A DNA stretch of 64,000 bases from positions 1 through 64,000 of the forward strand of contig FJUW01000052.1 of NCBI GenBank assembly GCA_900074885.1, in the 5' to 3' direction. The position numbers were made by a program, and so were the translations under genes. The stretch comes from Rhynchosporium graminicola. Taxonomy: Eukaryota > Ascomycota > Leotiomycetes > Helotiales > Ploettnerulaceae. Position 1 is the first letter of the stretch, and every line of letters begins with the position of its first letter. Shown here piece after piece: positions 37,660 to 50,888 of this stretch. Under the pieces are notes generated by a model. It saw only the letters and a list, made by a program, of their open reading frames with translations. It was not told the origin of the DNA and searched no databases.

Positions 37660-40600
37660 CTAGTATGGGATGCCATTGGTCATGAGTTGGAACTGATCGT
37701 AAACTATCACAAAGTCGTTAGCGCAGGTCCATCAAAAACGAGAAGAACTAGCAATTGGACAAAAGACTCACCTCCCGTAGAGCGACTAGAGTAACTCTTC
37801 TTGATCAAGCTCTTCATAAAATCAGCTGCCTCCCTCTCGCTCTTCTCCAACACGAAGCGATCCTTGAAATTTTGAATGGTCTCCGGCTTGAAGCACGGCA
37901 ATCCAGAGTCCATCATTAGAAGGACAAGCTGCGACAGCCTTTCTGCGTACGGTCGGGATGCTAGGAAAGCCTTGACGGTAAGCTCCTCGAACCACATGAA
38001 TGCCTGATGATCTGTACGCCCCCCCATGACGGCCATCATCTCCGAGGTAAGCTTGAATGGAGCTCTCTCAAATTTGACACCTCCAGGAGCAATATCGAAG
38101 CAGAAACCGAAATCGATGTGGAGAATGTGCCCAGCATCGTCTATCATGATATTACCGTTGTGACGATCCTTGAACTGTAGCAGGAATGAGATAAGTGAAT
38201 AAGCAGCCATGGACTTGACGAAGTTGCTTCTGGCCTCTTGGAAGCGTAGCGAATCCTCATTACCGTATTTCGAGACGAAGTAGTCATAGAGACCATTAAC
38301 GGCTTCTCGCCCAACCATGTCACGAGAAATGGAATTTGGTAAGACATCGATCACACCACAACCTGGTGCAGTGGCAGTGACCCGGTATGGAAACACATAA
38401 ACATCAAGTCCCACATCGTGGAAAATCCCTCTGAAAGCCGCGATCATCTGAAGAGCCAAAACATCCTGCCGGCAATCATCTCCAACTTTGAAAATTGCAG
38501 ATTGCCAGACTTCGATGGTGTTATCGGTGGGTACCGATTCGGTCTTGTTGGTCTCTTCTAGCAACTCATCAGTTCCTTCCATGTCTCCTTTGTTCTTCTT
38601 GATCCGGAAAGTCGCCATGTACGGAGCTTTCGCGTGACTTTGAAGAGGTTTTCCAGATTTTCGATCAATGCCGATCACAACGCCATCAGGATTACTAGGC
38701 AAGTAAACACCAATTTCGACCTTGATCTTGCGCAGTTCTTCCTCAATCTTCTGCTTCTTCTCCGGTTTTGGTCGTTTGATGAAAGGTTTGAGTTTGCCGG
38801 AAATGCTGGTTACTTCATCAAAGAACGTGAATTCACGCTCATAGAAGCTCTTATCAACGCCCGAAAACCCGTCTATCATGCGAGACATGACCTTGTCAAG
38901 AGTTGGCTTTACAGCATCGGGCTGTCGATGATCAGTAACTGGAGAAACAGTTAAAAGATTCGAGACTTACGATTGTTGAATCTTCGTCCTTGTAGGCATT
39001 GGCTTGCATATTCCAGATGATCTGATGAGCAAAAAGCTGGGAGAACTTGGCCGTTTCAATAATATATCGCTCAACATAACCGAGAGCATCGTAGCGAAGA
39101 GCCTGCACAATCTGTGGTACGTAGAAGAAGGTCACATCCACGGAGTGGCTTTCCAGTGCTCGCATCGCATATTGTAGGACGAACGGGTGATTTCGATAGG
39201 CAGGCAAGAAGTAGGTAGCGGCGCTAACGGGATTCACCGACGACCAGTAAAGGAGATGCTTCGTAGATCAGTCACTGTAGGCTTGAAATAAGTTATTGAA
39301 CTCACCTTTAACTGGAAGGAAACATCGCTGGGCAGAGATTCCCCAAGCAATATTTGCACAGCTTCGGGTTCCGAAACCGCTTTATCGGGAAAGTTAAGCA
39401 GAAGCCATCGAACCTCTTTATGAAGCCTAGGTGACGGGAATCTTGTTACCAGCTGGATAGCCAACGACGGGCTCTCGGCCCAGGCAGTCCTGACCAAGCT
39501 AAGAAGAATTGTCTAACGGAGTTATTAATATATGACAGAATGTGGCAAGGTCGTCACCTACCTCTGTGGAACCTTTCGGTGGTGGAGATGGAACATGTGT
39601 GTCTCGCGTCTCATTCAAAGGATTCAGCCACACAGTCAGCCGAAGCAACTCGCTTTCGATGAGAGCCTCAAGCAAATTCTCCTTCGCGTGTAGAGATTTG
39701 ATTACCGGGGTGGCCTTCTCGCCAATTATCTGAACATTTCTCAGTGCAGTAGACACGTCCGCCAGCAAGCGAGCTTCTGCCTTTAGTTGTAGTCGATTAC
39801 CTCCAAATGACCAGCAAGGAGCGAAAGTAAACCAAGTCAATGCCGCTGATAGAATACGATCCTTCAACGAACATCGTTCACTGAATGTCAGCGCAGTGCT
39901 ATGTCTCAAAACCTTAAGCGCGAATAGAATTATTTGAAATCGAATTTCTCTAGCAAGAGGATGTCCAGTTGCATGCTTGAGGCCGTTGAGAGTGATGTCG
40001 AGGAGTCTCAGAAACACCTTTTCAGTATTGGGGCTGCCCAGACGAGTGGCATTAAAATGGCTTCCAAGGAATTGCAGTAAGCGCATGTGAGGTGCAAGTA
40101 GATTATGAGCAATCTGCTGCTTCTTCAACAGCGTTGCTCTATCGCTGGGGGCAAATTCTTCCTTGATGTAAAACGGATCAGGGTGGCTATTCAATCAGCA
40201 TAGCAAATAGCCTAGGAAGAACCAAACTTACAGAAACAATGGATTGAAAATGCCCAGCCCTTTATAAATAGTAGCTTCCCAGTGTTGAGCAACCTCCATG
40301 AGGATACGGGGTTCCATACGGGGGTTTTCGTTGATCACACCAAGCCACAAAGATATGCCTAATTTAATGGACTGCTTGGTAAATATTCCAAAGGGAATAC
40401 CGACAAGATGATGAACAATTGCGCACTCATCTTTCTTGGTCCTGCAAAGTAACGCGGCGGCTCTCCTGAGAATATCTCGAAGCTCTCCAACGGGTATGAA
40501 CTTGTGCTGGAGTGTGCGAGCCTCTAGGTGCGCAAGTATGGTGCTCGCATCCTCGAAATCCTTGTCTGCTTTGGTGGCCCCAGAATCACGCCTTTGGTCG

Positions 40601-43600
40601 AGACGCATAAATCGTAGCCATTCCGAATCATGATCTGGAAGGGCTTCCGCGTACCGATACTCTTGTCGAGTAGTGTATTGTGCGATAAAATCTGACGCTG
40701 TGTTAATATTGCAGTCACCGTGACGATCTATAGCACCAAGACGTTGATCTGAACCTGGAATAATAGATCCCATCTCGGATGCAAATGATCTACCCAAGGA
40801 TACATGGCCGTAAGCTCCCTCATCATCGTACTCGGAAAGGTAGGTTTGCAGAAGTCCTTTGACGTCTTGAGGTGCGATACTGATAACTGTAGTCACCCAG
40901 CCTCTTGCTTTCTTGTACAGACTGTTCAGTGTGCGACGGCGAAGATCGAAGTCATCGGATAAAGCGATGGTAACTTTGCCTCTGGTGGAGATGAAAGCTG
41001 ATTTCCATTCGTACTCATCAGTCTCGGCTTCTAAGCAGCTAGTCCACATGAGAGACAAGAGCTCGAGCAGGGCGAATAGAGATGATTTCTGGCAAAGTGC
41101 GGAAGGAACATCTCGTATGATACGGTCTGCGCAAGTCATTGCTACTTGTTGGACTCTTTCAATGCGGTAACAGCAACTACTGAATATCAGTGCAAGCTGA
41201 TTCGCAACATAAGGTGCTGAAAATGTTGGATTATGACCAGTCATTGTCTTTTTCAGATAGGTGTCCATGACAGCAGAAGTGACGGACTCCATGGTACTGC
41301 TCATATCGCCCTTCCGCATGCTGGGTTCCAAAAAATACGTCAAGGCCTTGGTACAGTCTCCAGAATCGGCTCGCAGCGTTTCAACCAGGTAAGCTGCCTG
41401 CAGAAAGATTACTTTTCGGTAGCTCAGCCCTCGGATCTCTGAGGATTTCATTGGCAGTAGAGCAGAAAGCCGTTTCTTCTGCATTGCTTCGTGGTCTGAG
41501 CTCCCGCCGCGACGGAGAACGGTATTCAAGTCGATGTCACTTTCGACTTGCTCCCCTCTCTGCTCCGCAACAAGAGGCTTAGAATGAATTGCTATGAGGC
41601 GCAGCTCATTTATGTACTTCTGGCCACGATCGGTATTGGTACTGAAGCCATGTACGACAATATTAAACCAAGAGTCTCGGATAAGCGCCAACGTCTCCTC
41701 GCTAAGAGACTCGTCGGTTGCCAGATCATTATTAGACATCAACAAGGCAAGGGGTTGGAGCAGCTGGGCGATCTCCAGTGCGGCGGTTTCGACATCAGTC
41801 TCCCTGGAATTTTGAGCCTGGTGGACATCTCCCAGGCTAATGATCGATTCTAGGAGGTGCTCTAGATAAATCTCATAAAGTGGAGATTCCTTCCTCAACC
41901 TGTCAGAAAGGTAGTTTCGACCTCTTGTTACCTACACTTGTCAACACTATCATGCTGAGAGAATACCAAGATATCTTACAGCATTTACTAATGCCTCCTT
42001 GTTCTGCAATATCCCATCATGACTGATTCTAGCATAGAGCTTGAGCATTGAGCGGAATTCTAATTGTCCTCCATTCAATGCTAAAGCGGTTGTTTCCGAT
42101 ATAATCTTGGCATCAACTGATCTGCTCACTTTGTCGATCTTCTGCAAAAGCATAGACTGTGCAAGAGCAGTGATCTTGGGATCGTTGCAGCAATCAGCTA
42201 CTCCGCATATGGCCTGCACAACATTTCCATACACAGCCGAAGTGTCTTCGTCACCACTGATTACAAGCGATATAGCACTACCCGTAGCCTCTTTTCCGTT
42301 GTAAAAAGTCGAGTTTACGCTACCATCAAGGTTCAAGTCGCCATTAATTCCACCGGAAAGGGCTCTCTCATTGCTTACTCCTGAGCTGAGAACATTCCCA
42401 AGGGTATAGAGGGTTGTGATTATAGCATCTTGAGAAAGGATTTGTAGGACATATGCCAGGCATGTGGAAGCTATTGCAATTGTCTGACCTCGGGCACCAC
42501 CCTGAACAATAAATCGGGGCAGCAGCCGACTAACATTGGGGGCAAATCCGGGAGACAATTTGGAGATCAAAGCCATAGATCGTAAGACTGCACTGGCAAG
42601 TATTTCGTCGCCCATTTGGATTGGGTCTGCAAGGGTATCCTCAAGCCAAGTCATCAGAATATCAGGATCAGCAGCGTCCTCATTGATCAAGGCACAATTG
42701 AGGTAGCTGGTCAAAGCGCCAGCCTTAACTGAAAATGCCAGTCTTTGTTGCCAAGTCGATCCTAGACGAAGGTAGTCAGCTCCGTCCTCTAAGAGGCTCA
42801 TCTCATCAGCAGCAATGTCCGCCATTGTCTCAATAGTTGCAAGGTCCGAAGCCCCTCCCGCGGGGGATTTAAGTCTTGACAGTTTAGTTTCTGACATGAG
42901 AAGGTCTAGAATGTCGCTTCCCCTAAGTACCTCAATATCAGCAACTAGCAGTGAAGTTCCAGCAACCAAGAGCCACATGAAACTTCTCTGTAGAAGCATA
43001 GCTCCAAGGGGTCGTCCAATAGCGGCGTAATGACGAGCATGTCGTTTCCATTCTTTCACATTAACGTGCTGGGAATTCGAATTGCGAATGGTTGAAAATG
43101 CCGTCTCGACTGCCACTAAAAACCCTTCAGACAGGACTCTCTGCACACGCTCAATCAGAGCAAGCCTTTCTGAAGGTGTCCAAAAATTTGCATAAGTTGC
43201 AGCTGCATCGAGGAAGCCTAGAATTGACACCGTAAGGCCTGCAACATGTATAGCATCTTCAACTTCAGTCGTATTGCCATGTCCTGTACCGGAGACGTGA
43301 TGGGAAGATGCTGACTCTGCGGCATCCAAACAATGTCGTAGGTAGTTCCACAGCTTCTCGGAAACAAGGTCCTGTAGAAATTCATGGTTTATTCCTAAGG
43401 AAAGAAGCGCGGTGGTGAGATTGTAAGTTAAAGCTTCGGATGGCGAAGGCTCAATATTTCGGAAGAAAGGGGATGGTACGAAAGCCTGCGTGTGGGCTTC
43501 CAGGATATAAGGAGACAATTGTTCCGCAAGTTTTTCTGCGCTTTGGGGTGTTTCGAGGAGAGGGGCGGCTTTGCAAAGGGCCAGCAAGACTTCGAACTCT

Positions 43601-43900
43601 CTAATGTTCTAGCCCAAATCAACTTTTATCCCATGTAACATGATGATTATGCGTACTATGGGCGACTGGGCCAATGATCCACATATCCCCTTTCCAGCCC
43701 CATTGGACTGCTCAATCGGTTTCTCAGGACAGCCCTTAGAGAGTCGCTCGAGATCTGAGTTATCAAATGTCGCTGTGGATGACGTCGCGGACAACGCCGC
43801 GATTTTCTGCAGGGCCTTGCGGCGGATATCCCTCGAGGCACTATAGCAGTATTAGCAGATTATGTATAAAAATATTGGGTGATTCCACATACGTATCCAT
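37660..43900 (-). CDS. STT4: Phosphatidylinositol 4-kinase alpha (Stt4)
   Basis: This kinase makes PI4P at the plasma membrane, feeding PI(4,5)P2 signalling and cell-wall integrity. Nine exons join in phase to 1944 aa: 43900-43893, 43840-43657, 43608-41980, 41931-40232, 40186-39562, 39512-39306, 39258-38971, 38921-37772 and 37703-37660. The long N-terminal part is helical repeat. The PIK accessory domain lies at about 1451-1546 (LLYWSSVNPVSAATYF, ALRYDALGYVERYI). The kinase domain has FKVGDDCRQD near 1690, the catalytic loop DRHNGN and HIDFGF near 1800-1815. The C-terminus is VYDQFQLMTNGIPY. Length and ending match fungal Stt4. The first coding exon has only 8 nt (ATG GAT AC). The acceptor at 39513-39514, one AG upstream of the nearest alternative, is needed to keep phase. 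Confidence 0.96.
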
Positions 43901-44170
43901 TGTGAAGCCACGATTTTATACGCTATGGTGTGTTCCAGACTCAACATTGGAAAGGACTCTGGGGATATCAAGGAGCTACCCCTGCAACAAAACAGCGCTA
44001 AGGCGAGGCACGATACGACAGGCTGCGAGGACGCGTGAACTTCAATGCTCTCAAGCCGGCGACATAGCGACATCTACCTGGATTACACTTTCTACAATAA
44101 ACTCCACAGCTTTCTCGACCTTCGTAACTTACCCCTCACCACATCTCCAGCTTCACATATCGACGTCAAG
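43901..44170. promoter_or_regulatory. Shared 270-bp promoter region of STT4 and PRE7
   Basis: The starts of the minus-strand kinase and plus-strand proteasome gene are 270 bp apart. Their promoters and leaders must both lie here. No proteasome control element of the yeast type was spotted. Confidence 0.5.
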
Positions 44171-45021
44171 ATGTCGGCGATGTTCAGCCAGAACCCATTG
44201 ATGAACGGTCCTAATTACTCCTTCAACCAAGCTCCATCAACTGCAGGTGGTAACAAGCAGCACGGATTCTACCCGTAAGCTATCAATAGAGGTTGAAGCT
44301 CAAGCTGTTTAACTTTACTGACTAGCTTCACAGATATACCGACAATGGTGGCTCAACACTCGCGATCTCTGGTGCAGACTTCACCATCATGGCCGGCGAT
44401 ACTCGATCAACATCTGGCTACAGCATCAACTCCCGCTACGCCCCCAAAGTCTTCAAGATTGGTGGAACAACTTCATCTCAGGAAGATGCTACACTAGTAC
44501 TCTCAGTCGTAGGATTCGCCGCAGATGGAGAGGCTTTGAAGGAGCGCCTGGATGCCATAGTCAAGATGTACAGATATCAGCACGGAAAGCCCATGAGCGT
44601 CAAGGCATGCGCGCAGAGACTATCCACCATCCTTTACGGCAAGCGATTCTTCCCATACTACGTGACAGCTATTCTCGGTGGTTTGGATGAGGAGGGCAGG
44701 GGCGCGGTGTACTCGTACGATCCGGTTGGCAGCTATGAGCGAGAGCAGTGCAGAGCTGCAGGTGCAGCAGCAAGCTTGATTATGCCGTTCTTGGACAACC
44801 AGGTCAACTTCAAGAACCAGTACATTCCAGGTAGCGGGGTCGGACATGCGTTGCAGGAGCGCGAGAAGATTCCATTAGCACGGAGTGAGGTTGAGGATTT
44901 GGTCAAAGATGCGTTTGACAGCGCAGTGGAGAGACATATTGAGGTTGGTGATGGTTTACAAATGCTAATTGTCACAAAAAATGGTATTGAGGAGATCTAC
45001 AAGCCGCTCAAGAAGGACTAA
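44171..45021 (+). CDS. PRE7: 20S proteasome subunit beta type-6 (PSMB1 orthologue)
   Basis: Exons 44171-44274 and 44334-45021 give 263 aa. The N-terminal extension (MSAMFSQNPLMNGPNYSF...) precedes YTDNGGSTLAISGADFTIMA, GDTRSTSGYSINSRYAPKVF and the family core LYGKRFFPYYVTAILGG, then GAVYSYDPVGSYEREQC. The position of the catalytic Thr of active beta subunits is not followed by the usual TTTxA motif, in line with beta-6 being a non-catalytic ring member. The single intron is 59 nt, GT-AG. It is divergent from STT4. Confidence 0.95.
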
Positions 45022-48000
45022 AGGGATTGGGCATGGCATGACGCTTCTGGAATGGTTGTACTATTAGCATGAAATTCGAGCAAGCAGCTTGAGTGATACC
45101 CAGCTTTGAGGCTTCAGCGTGAAGGTGAGCAAGTTTTGTGATGCTTTCCACCTTCGCGTGTCTGTACACAGCATGCCCTTTCGCCGAGTTAAATGCGCAC
45201 GAAACACTACAAGCGCGGATAATCGGAGACTCTTTGGGGCCCTTCCACCAGATCTGCTTTACTTCATTATGGCCCCAGAGCTATCAGGAGTTACTGTTTC
45301 CAAGCGTCGAAAGTCTGCGAGAACTGAACCACATGATAGGGACCAAGCAGGCCACGACACTCACCCCGGTACTATCCAAGGCAAGATTAACATTGATTCA
45401 TGAAAAAATCGAATGATTATTTCCTTCGAAAGCTAGGAAAGCTCTCCCAAACAAGCATTCGCCACCGAATTGTCGTTGGTTACACCCACTCAGCCACCCA
45501 TCGCTTAAATCGAGCTGCGCCACTCCTGCCTTTGTTGATCTCCCTTGGCTGGGAATTGTCCGTGCCTAGACTCACGTTCGAATATTCCCCGTGGTGAAGA
45601 AGTGGAAATCACGTTTGAAATAACGAACATGTCTCGCGTATGCATACTTGCGATAGTCGGCGATATCCCGACATCCTCTCGTATCTCCCCTTTCTCGTTT
45701 CCCCTTTCGAAAGGTTGTGTGTGGAGCTGCCATCGGAGACACCGAGATTGGATGTTCCATTCAGCCGAATGTTGCAAATGTTTTCAGTGATGAGATGTTG
45801 GGAATTGGCAATTGGGGTTCTAGCTAGTGCGGTATCATATACCATGCTCCCCAGTGGTTGATGAACAGGGCCTCATTGAGACGTGATTGGTTGTTCTCTT
45901 GTTGTCAATCTGCTCCGAATTTCACAAGAATGGGATCAGGGCGAATGTCGAAATATCGAAATCCCATTTTCCTTGCCGGATCTCCTGGCTAGATTTCTTC
46001 TGCCAAGTTTTCATTGAGAGCTCGTGCATTCGTCAGATATCCTATATGGTCTTACCGTTGGTGTGAAGATGATGCTCGCTTAGTGTTGGAGGAGGAGGGT
46101 ATTGAGGAGTTGGTTTGCTTCTAGTTAGATACCAATAGTTCTGCAGGCGAAGTGCTTGAGGCTGGAGCTCGTATTTCGACATGTTGTGACTATTCTATGA
46201 ATCGGCTCAAAGTTCTTGACTTGTCTCAGATGAAGGCCAATTTCCTGCAGTATAGATATCGAAGTGAGCCATACGTGCCAGGAAACAGCCAATAATTTTT
46301 CAGAGATATCATGGCAACAAAGCTTCTCATTATTCGGAATTTTGATCATTCCTACAATTAAATAGTCTAAGATACGCGATACCATACTATCGGCCAAAAG
46401 ATGCCCGGTGTAAAGACTCGGAGTTATCCAGGGTTGAGATCCTCGGATGAAGAGTCCTGCCAGTCATTTTCCACCGACGGATTATACAGCACTATATCTG
46501 ACGCTATGTGTGCGACTACCAAGATCCTCTGGCTGATGCTGGAGCAATAGGAAACATGCACTTTTGAACGTTATGTAGAGAAGTTGCTACATTATCGCCG
46601 CATTAAACTTCAAAAGAGCATATTCAGGCATTTGATGAGAATGGGCTTTATCAAGCCCTGCTGGTATTTACTACTTAGGTATTGTTCTTGACTTTGGGAA
46701 TCTTTGCATAGTATCTCCCTACCATTAGGTATGACCGACCTATGAGTACTCTAGGACAACCTTATGTTCCGAGAGTTGCAGGATATAAAGTCGCCCTGGT
46801 GATATAGGAATATTAAGTTTCCGGTGGCCTCGCTACTTTTACGGCCACCTTCCTCCGGGACAAATATCGTCTAGAAATGTTCAAAAAGACTCGTCAAGCT
46901 ATTAGATTGTCGTTGCGTCTGTCAAATTAACACACCTAGCCAATGACAAGAATATATTGCATATGCCGCGGATGAGTCTCCAAGCAGTCTCTTCGTGATC
47001 ATGACTTTTGCGAAATTCGAAGACAACCATGTGTTTTGTACCTTATCCTAGATTTGATTATGGCTCGTGGGAATGAAAGCTTAAAGGCTTCTAAATATAG
47101 TCGTGCTGTAACACAGAGAGTCAACGTAATGTTGATCGAAGTCCAACATTTCAGTGTTTGAGTGGCTGCTACCACTGAGATGTGTGGGGCAAGCAAAGAC
47201 TTTTCATTTACACTGGTCTGAAAAAGTATGAGCTTCGGAATATGGCTATTGTTGCCAACCATCGCCGTACTTGACATTGCCAAAAAATACATACTGCTCC
47301 TTTTGCGCATGGCGAGCTTAGAAATAGTGGGTATGTGTAAATAACGCGAAGCGAGCTGTGGCTTCGAAGTGCAGAACAGTTAAAGCGGCAGGCAGTGGCA
47401 ATTCCTCCATTATTTTCTATCTGAACCAACAAGTACAAAATCACAACTTACTTGCTGGCAGCAGTCAGTGCATCAATCGATAATAAGTTTCGCGGCCGGT
47501 GGAGAGAAGGGCTGGATTCACCAATCAATCAGTGACCTGCTGAGGTAAAGGTCAGTTCCGTGGAGATGTTCTCAAATGCCATTAAGCATATGAAGATCTG
47601 TACCCACGACAGCTGAACAGATGACATCGTCAGAGTGTTGATCTTGTGGCACAAGCCTCTCAAGGCCAGGAAAGTGGTAAAAATGGACCCTTGAACAGCT
47701 TTGCCTAGAAAGGATTACAGGGGGGCATGTCGATGTCCCATGCAGCGTCGATCATGTCTGATTCTCGCCCGAATCAAATGTGGTTTGCATGGGTTCTACT
47801 CGTGATTCAGCCAGTCTAGGATTTTGACCCTTCGAAGCCAAGCCCAGACCTGGACTTCAATGTGGACTCGTGAAGCAGCTTCTGTCGGGGAGGAAGGGGG
47901 AAAATGGCAATAACAGCAATTAAGTTGTACAGTTCGGAGGAAAACAAAATTAATCCTACGATCCTTCCTCAACCCCTCCTCGCCCTCTTAGTAATGGTCT

Positions 48001-50888
48001 TTCCGAAGGTTACATAACTTACATCATTCGTGGCTTATTTAACCCGTGGCTGACCGCTGTTGAAAATGATGCTGCCAAGTAAGATACAAAGCTGCACCAT
48101 TCTCGCCACTTTCGGACAACATCCTTCAGAGAGTCGGGTCGAACTGGGTCGAGGATGATTTGGAAGGACCCTGATCCACTCGGTCCTTCCTAGTGAAGTA
48201 GTCTGCGTCTCCCAATTTCAGTGCGCCAATTCGGCGATTCTGCCTATCTGGTTACCTGCGATCATGTAGCACCTGAATCAAGTATAGCTGATAGTCGTCT
48301 ATGACCGATTTGACTGGCAATGATTATTGACCATGACAATATCCAACGGCACTAAGGATAATGTACCCGTTAAAATCACAATATGTGTAGAACGTAGAAA
48401 TATACAAATTGGTGACACAAGAGTAATTGGGCACTTGAGACATTGCGGAACCGAGGTGGAAAGGTATAAAATCCAAGGATATTTCAAAACCATGACGAGA
48501 GACCTCTCCAGGATCCGCATTGCGTTGACGAAAGTTCTTGTGGTGTCAAGTAATGTGCGTATAATTTAGGTATTTAATATGAGCTCCTGAGAAATTGCGA
48601 AATACTTGGGCTCTATGGTAGTATATCGTATCGCGGGAACTGCCGTGCTTTGAAGATATCCCCAACAACGAGGTTTCGATTGTCATGTGAGGAACACAGA
48701 TTCGCCTACGAAGAACCTTTCGAAACAATTAACAAAGCTTCCTCGCTAGTCATACATAGAGGTATGCAATGGGTTTCAGATTCAAGATGTTCCATCCCCA
48801 CGGCAGGCAGGCAGGCAGTGTAAAAACCGCGTCCACTTGCGTCTATCCGCCCACCCTGGCCCTTACTTATACTCGCTTAATTTGTACGGACCTGCTAATT
48901 CAGTTAATGCAGGACTGTTCCATTTGCCACCACACAGCAAAGGTGCCTGCTACCAACTCTTTTGACCGGATATTACACATTGGTGCATTCATATTAGAGG
49001 CTACTCGTTGCCTTTTTTTCTTTTCTTTTCTTTTCTTTTCTTTTCTTTTCACATGCTTGATGTTCCAACCTTGGCAGTGATCAATCACATTTTACTCCAA
49101 GTACTACGATCAACCTACTTACTGTAGCTGCGGGATATCGCCACCAATTACTTCGGCATCCTAGGCCGCGGCCGGAGTTTCCTAATGCAGCGTTGTGTGA
49201 AGAGTGCACGGCACCGAGCCCTCCTTGCCTTGACTTCTAGCCGCTGCCAATTCAGTGAGTGGCTGGCTCCCTCTTCTCTTCCCTCGGAAATCAGCCCCTG
49301 CCTGCCTCAGGCGCACGCTACCGTACCGGAGGGCAGGCGGGAGGCTCATGGGGATCTGAAATGCCATCCCAAGTGGCTGCTGCTCTACCGATTCCCATCC
49401 CATCCCATCCCATTTCATTCATCCCTTTCAAAACAAAAATAGCGATGACCGTGGCTGGGCCTCCTCTAAGAAGAGAATTCCTGTCTCGCCGTTCAAGAAT
49501 CCCAAACCCCCTGGCCCTCAAGCCCTCAAGCCCTCAAGCCCGACCCTACGGAGTATACTGCTCCTGCTACCAATCCCGTTCTTGTTCTTAATTTTCTACT
49601 ACGCTCTCGCTGTTGCCGGATTGCTAAACTTACACGGCACGGTGAAGTTAACGCAAGCCCTGCCTCAGAGAAGCCTTCTTCAGAGAAGCCTTAAACTGAG
49701 GCCGATGATGAGTGTAGGTGATTGCAGATGGGTTCCATTTCTAGCAATGTACCTGCAATTACTGTACTCTCGCCATCGCCCAGTCGTGGCCTGCAGAATC
49801 CACGCTGTGGGTCGCGGGAGAATATGCTGCACAAGGCCCTGGTTTTCCCGTTTGCCTGACCCTAGCCTTTGAGGGTTCATCGTTCAGATTGGCCTAGCAC
49901 CATGTGTGTAGTTGCTTCTTTCCTGGCATTTGCTTGTTCTTCGTCTCTCTTCCTCTCTCTACTTCAGTCTTGTTCATCGTACCTTGTTACGACCAGAGGC
50001 GGGCGAAGGGTAGAGGCAATACGCAGCTCTTCTCTAGCTCTTCCCCTCAGCCCTTCTACTCTTCCCCGCATTCCCTTCCCTTACATCTTCTTTTCTTAGC
50101 ATCTTCATATTCTCGATCGTCTGGCGTCTCCCTACTTCTGCTGCGAATTCTACCGTCACCCTGTCAGGTCAGGTGCCTGACGATCGTTAGCTGCATTTCG
50201 CGGTTCCCGAGAGGCGAGCTACGTCGGCCTCCATACACTTCCCGGTAGCTTCTGGATCTGGACTTGGATTCTGCATCTCCTTCTCCACGTCTGTGATTAT
50301 TTCATCCATGTCTAGTGCCTTCTTATGTTAAGCCCCGACTGCTTTGAACGGCTTAAGCTTGTCACGGCTCGGTACGAAACTTTCCGGCGCACACGACTGC
50401 CCATGCGTTAAGCAACGAGTAGAGCACTCACTTCTTCGGTCAAGCAACTTGATTCGTAAGTATTTATCCAATCACGTCCTACATAGAGCATGTCAGTTGA
50501 GGCGAAGTAAACGCTTACTATTTACAGCCATTGCACATCAGATCTTCGACTTGAGCGACAGCTCACCCGACGTTAACTCAGACAACTTAGCCACTGCGCT
50601 TGCACTACAATCAGAAGGTTCCGAAGAACAATTCGAAGTCGCGCCGTGCTCGCCAGGAGCCAAGTCACATTTCCAGTCGCATTTTGCCACGTTGGAGCGA
50701 CATATACTGAGGCATAACTCGTCTAGAGCAGCAGATTACGTGACAGAAGTTTATCTGTAGAGGTACGACTACATTTAATTTCAATCTTCCGTATTGATAC
50801 TATCTTATATCTGTTTATGATTCACTCGCATTCAGCTTAATACGAATGGATCCTCGCTTGCTGCTTGTTCACTGAGCACAATGCTAAT
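45022..50888. other. Gene-poor, microsatellite-rich region of 5.9 kb
   Basis: No frame longer than about 140 codons occurs and none matches a known family. It contains tandem short repeats: GGCAGGCAGGCAGG-type (about 48800), TTTTC units (49016-49050), CATCC units (about 49395), CCCTCAAG units (about 49515-49540) and CAGAGAAGCCTT duplicates (about 49665-49690). CT-rich sequence at about 49915-50130 precedes the YTH gene. Possible leader introns of that gene: a donor at about 50457 with an acceptor near 50527, and a donor at 50763. Confidence 0.55.
49016..49050 (+). repeat. Pentanucleotide microsatellite, seven TTTTC units
   Basis: Seven perfect TTTTC units in a row. Mononucleotide T precedes it and ACATG follows. 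It is a likely length-variable locus. Confidence 0.95.

Noticed and set aside
43767..44201. 144-codon plus-strand frame across the STT4/PRE7 promoter
   Set aside because: It overlaps exon 2 of STT4 antisense and the PRE7 leader and shows no family pattern.
50344..50760. 138-codon plus-strand frame upstream of the YTH gene
   Set aside because: No ATG at the frame start and leader-intron-like splice motifs inside; better explained as 5' leader.
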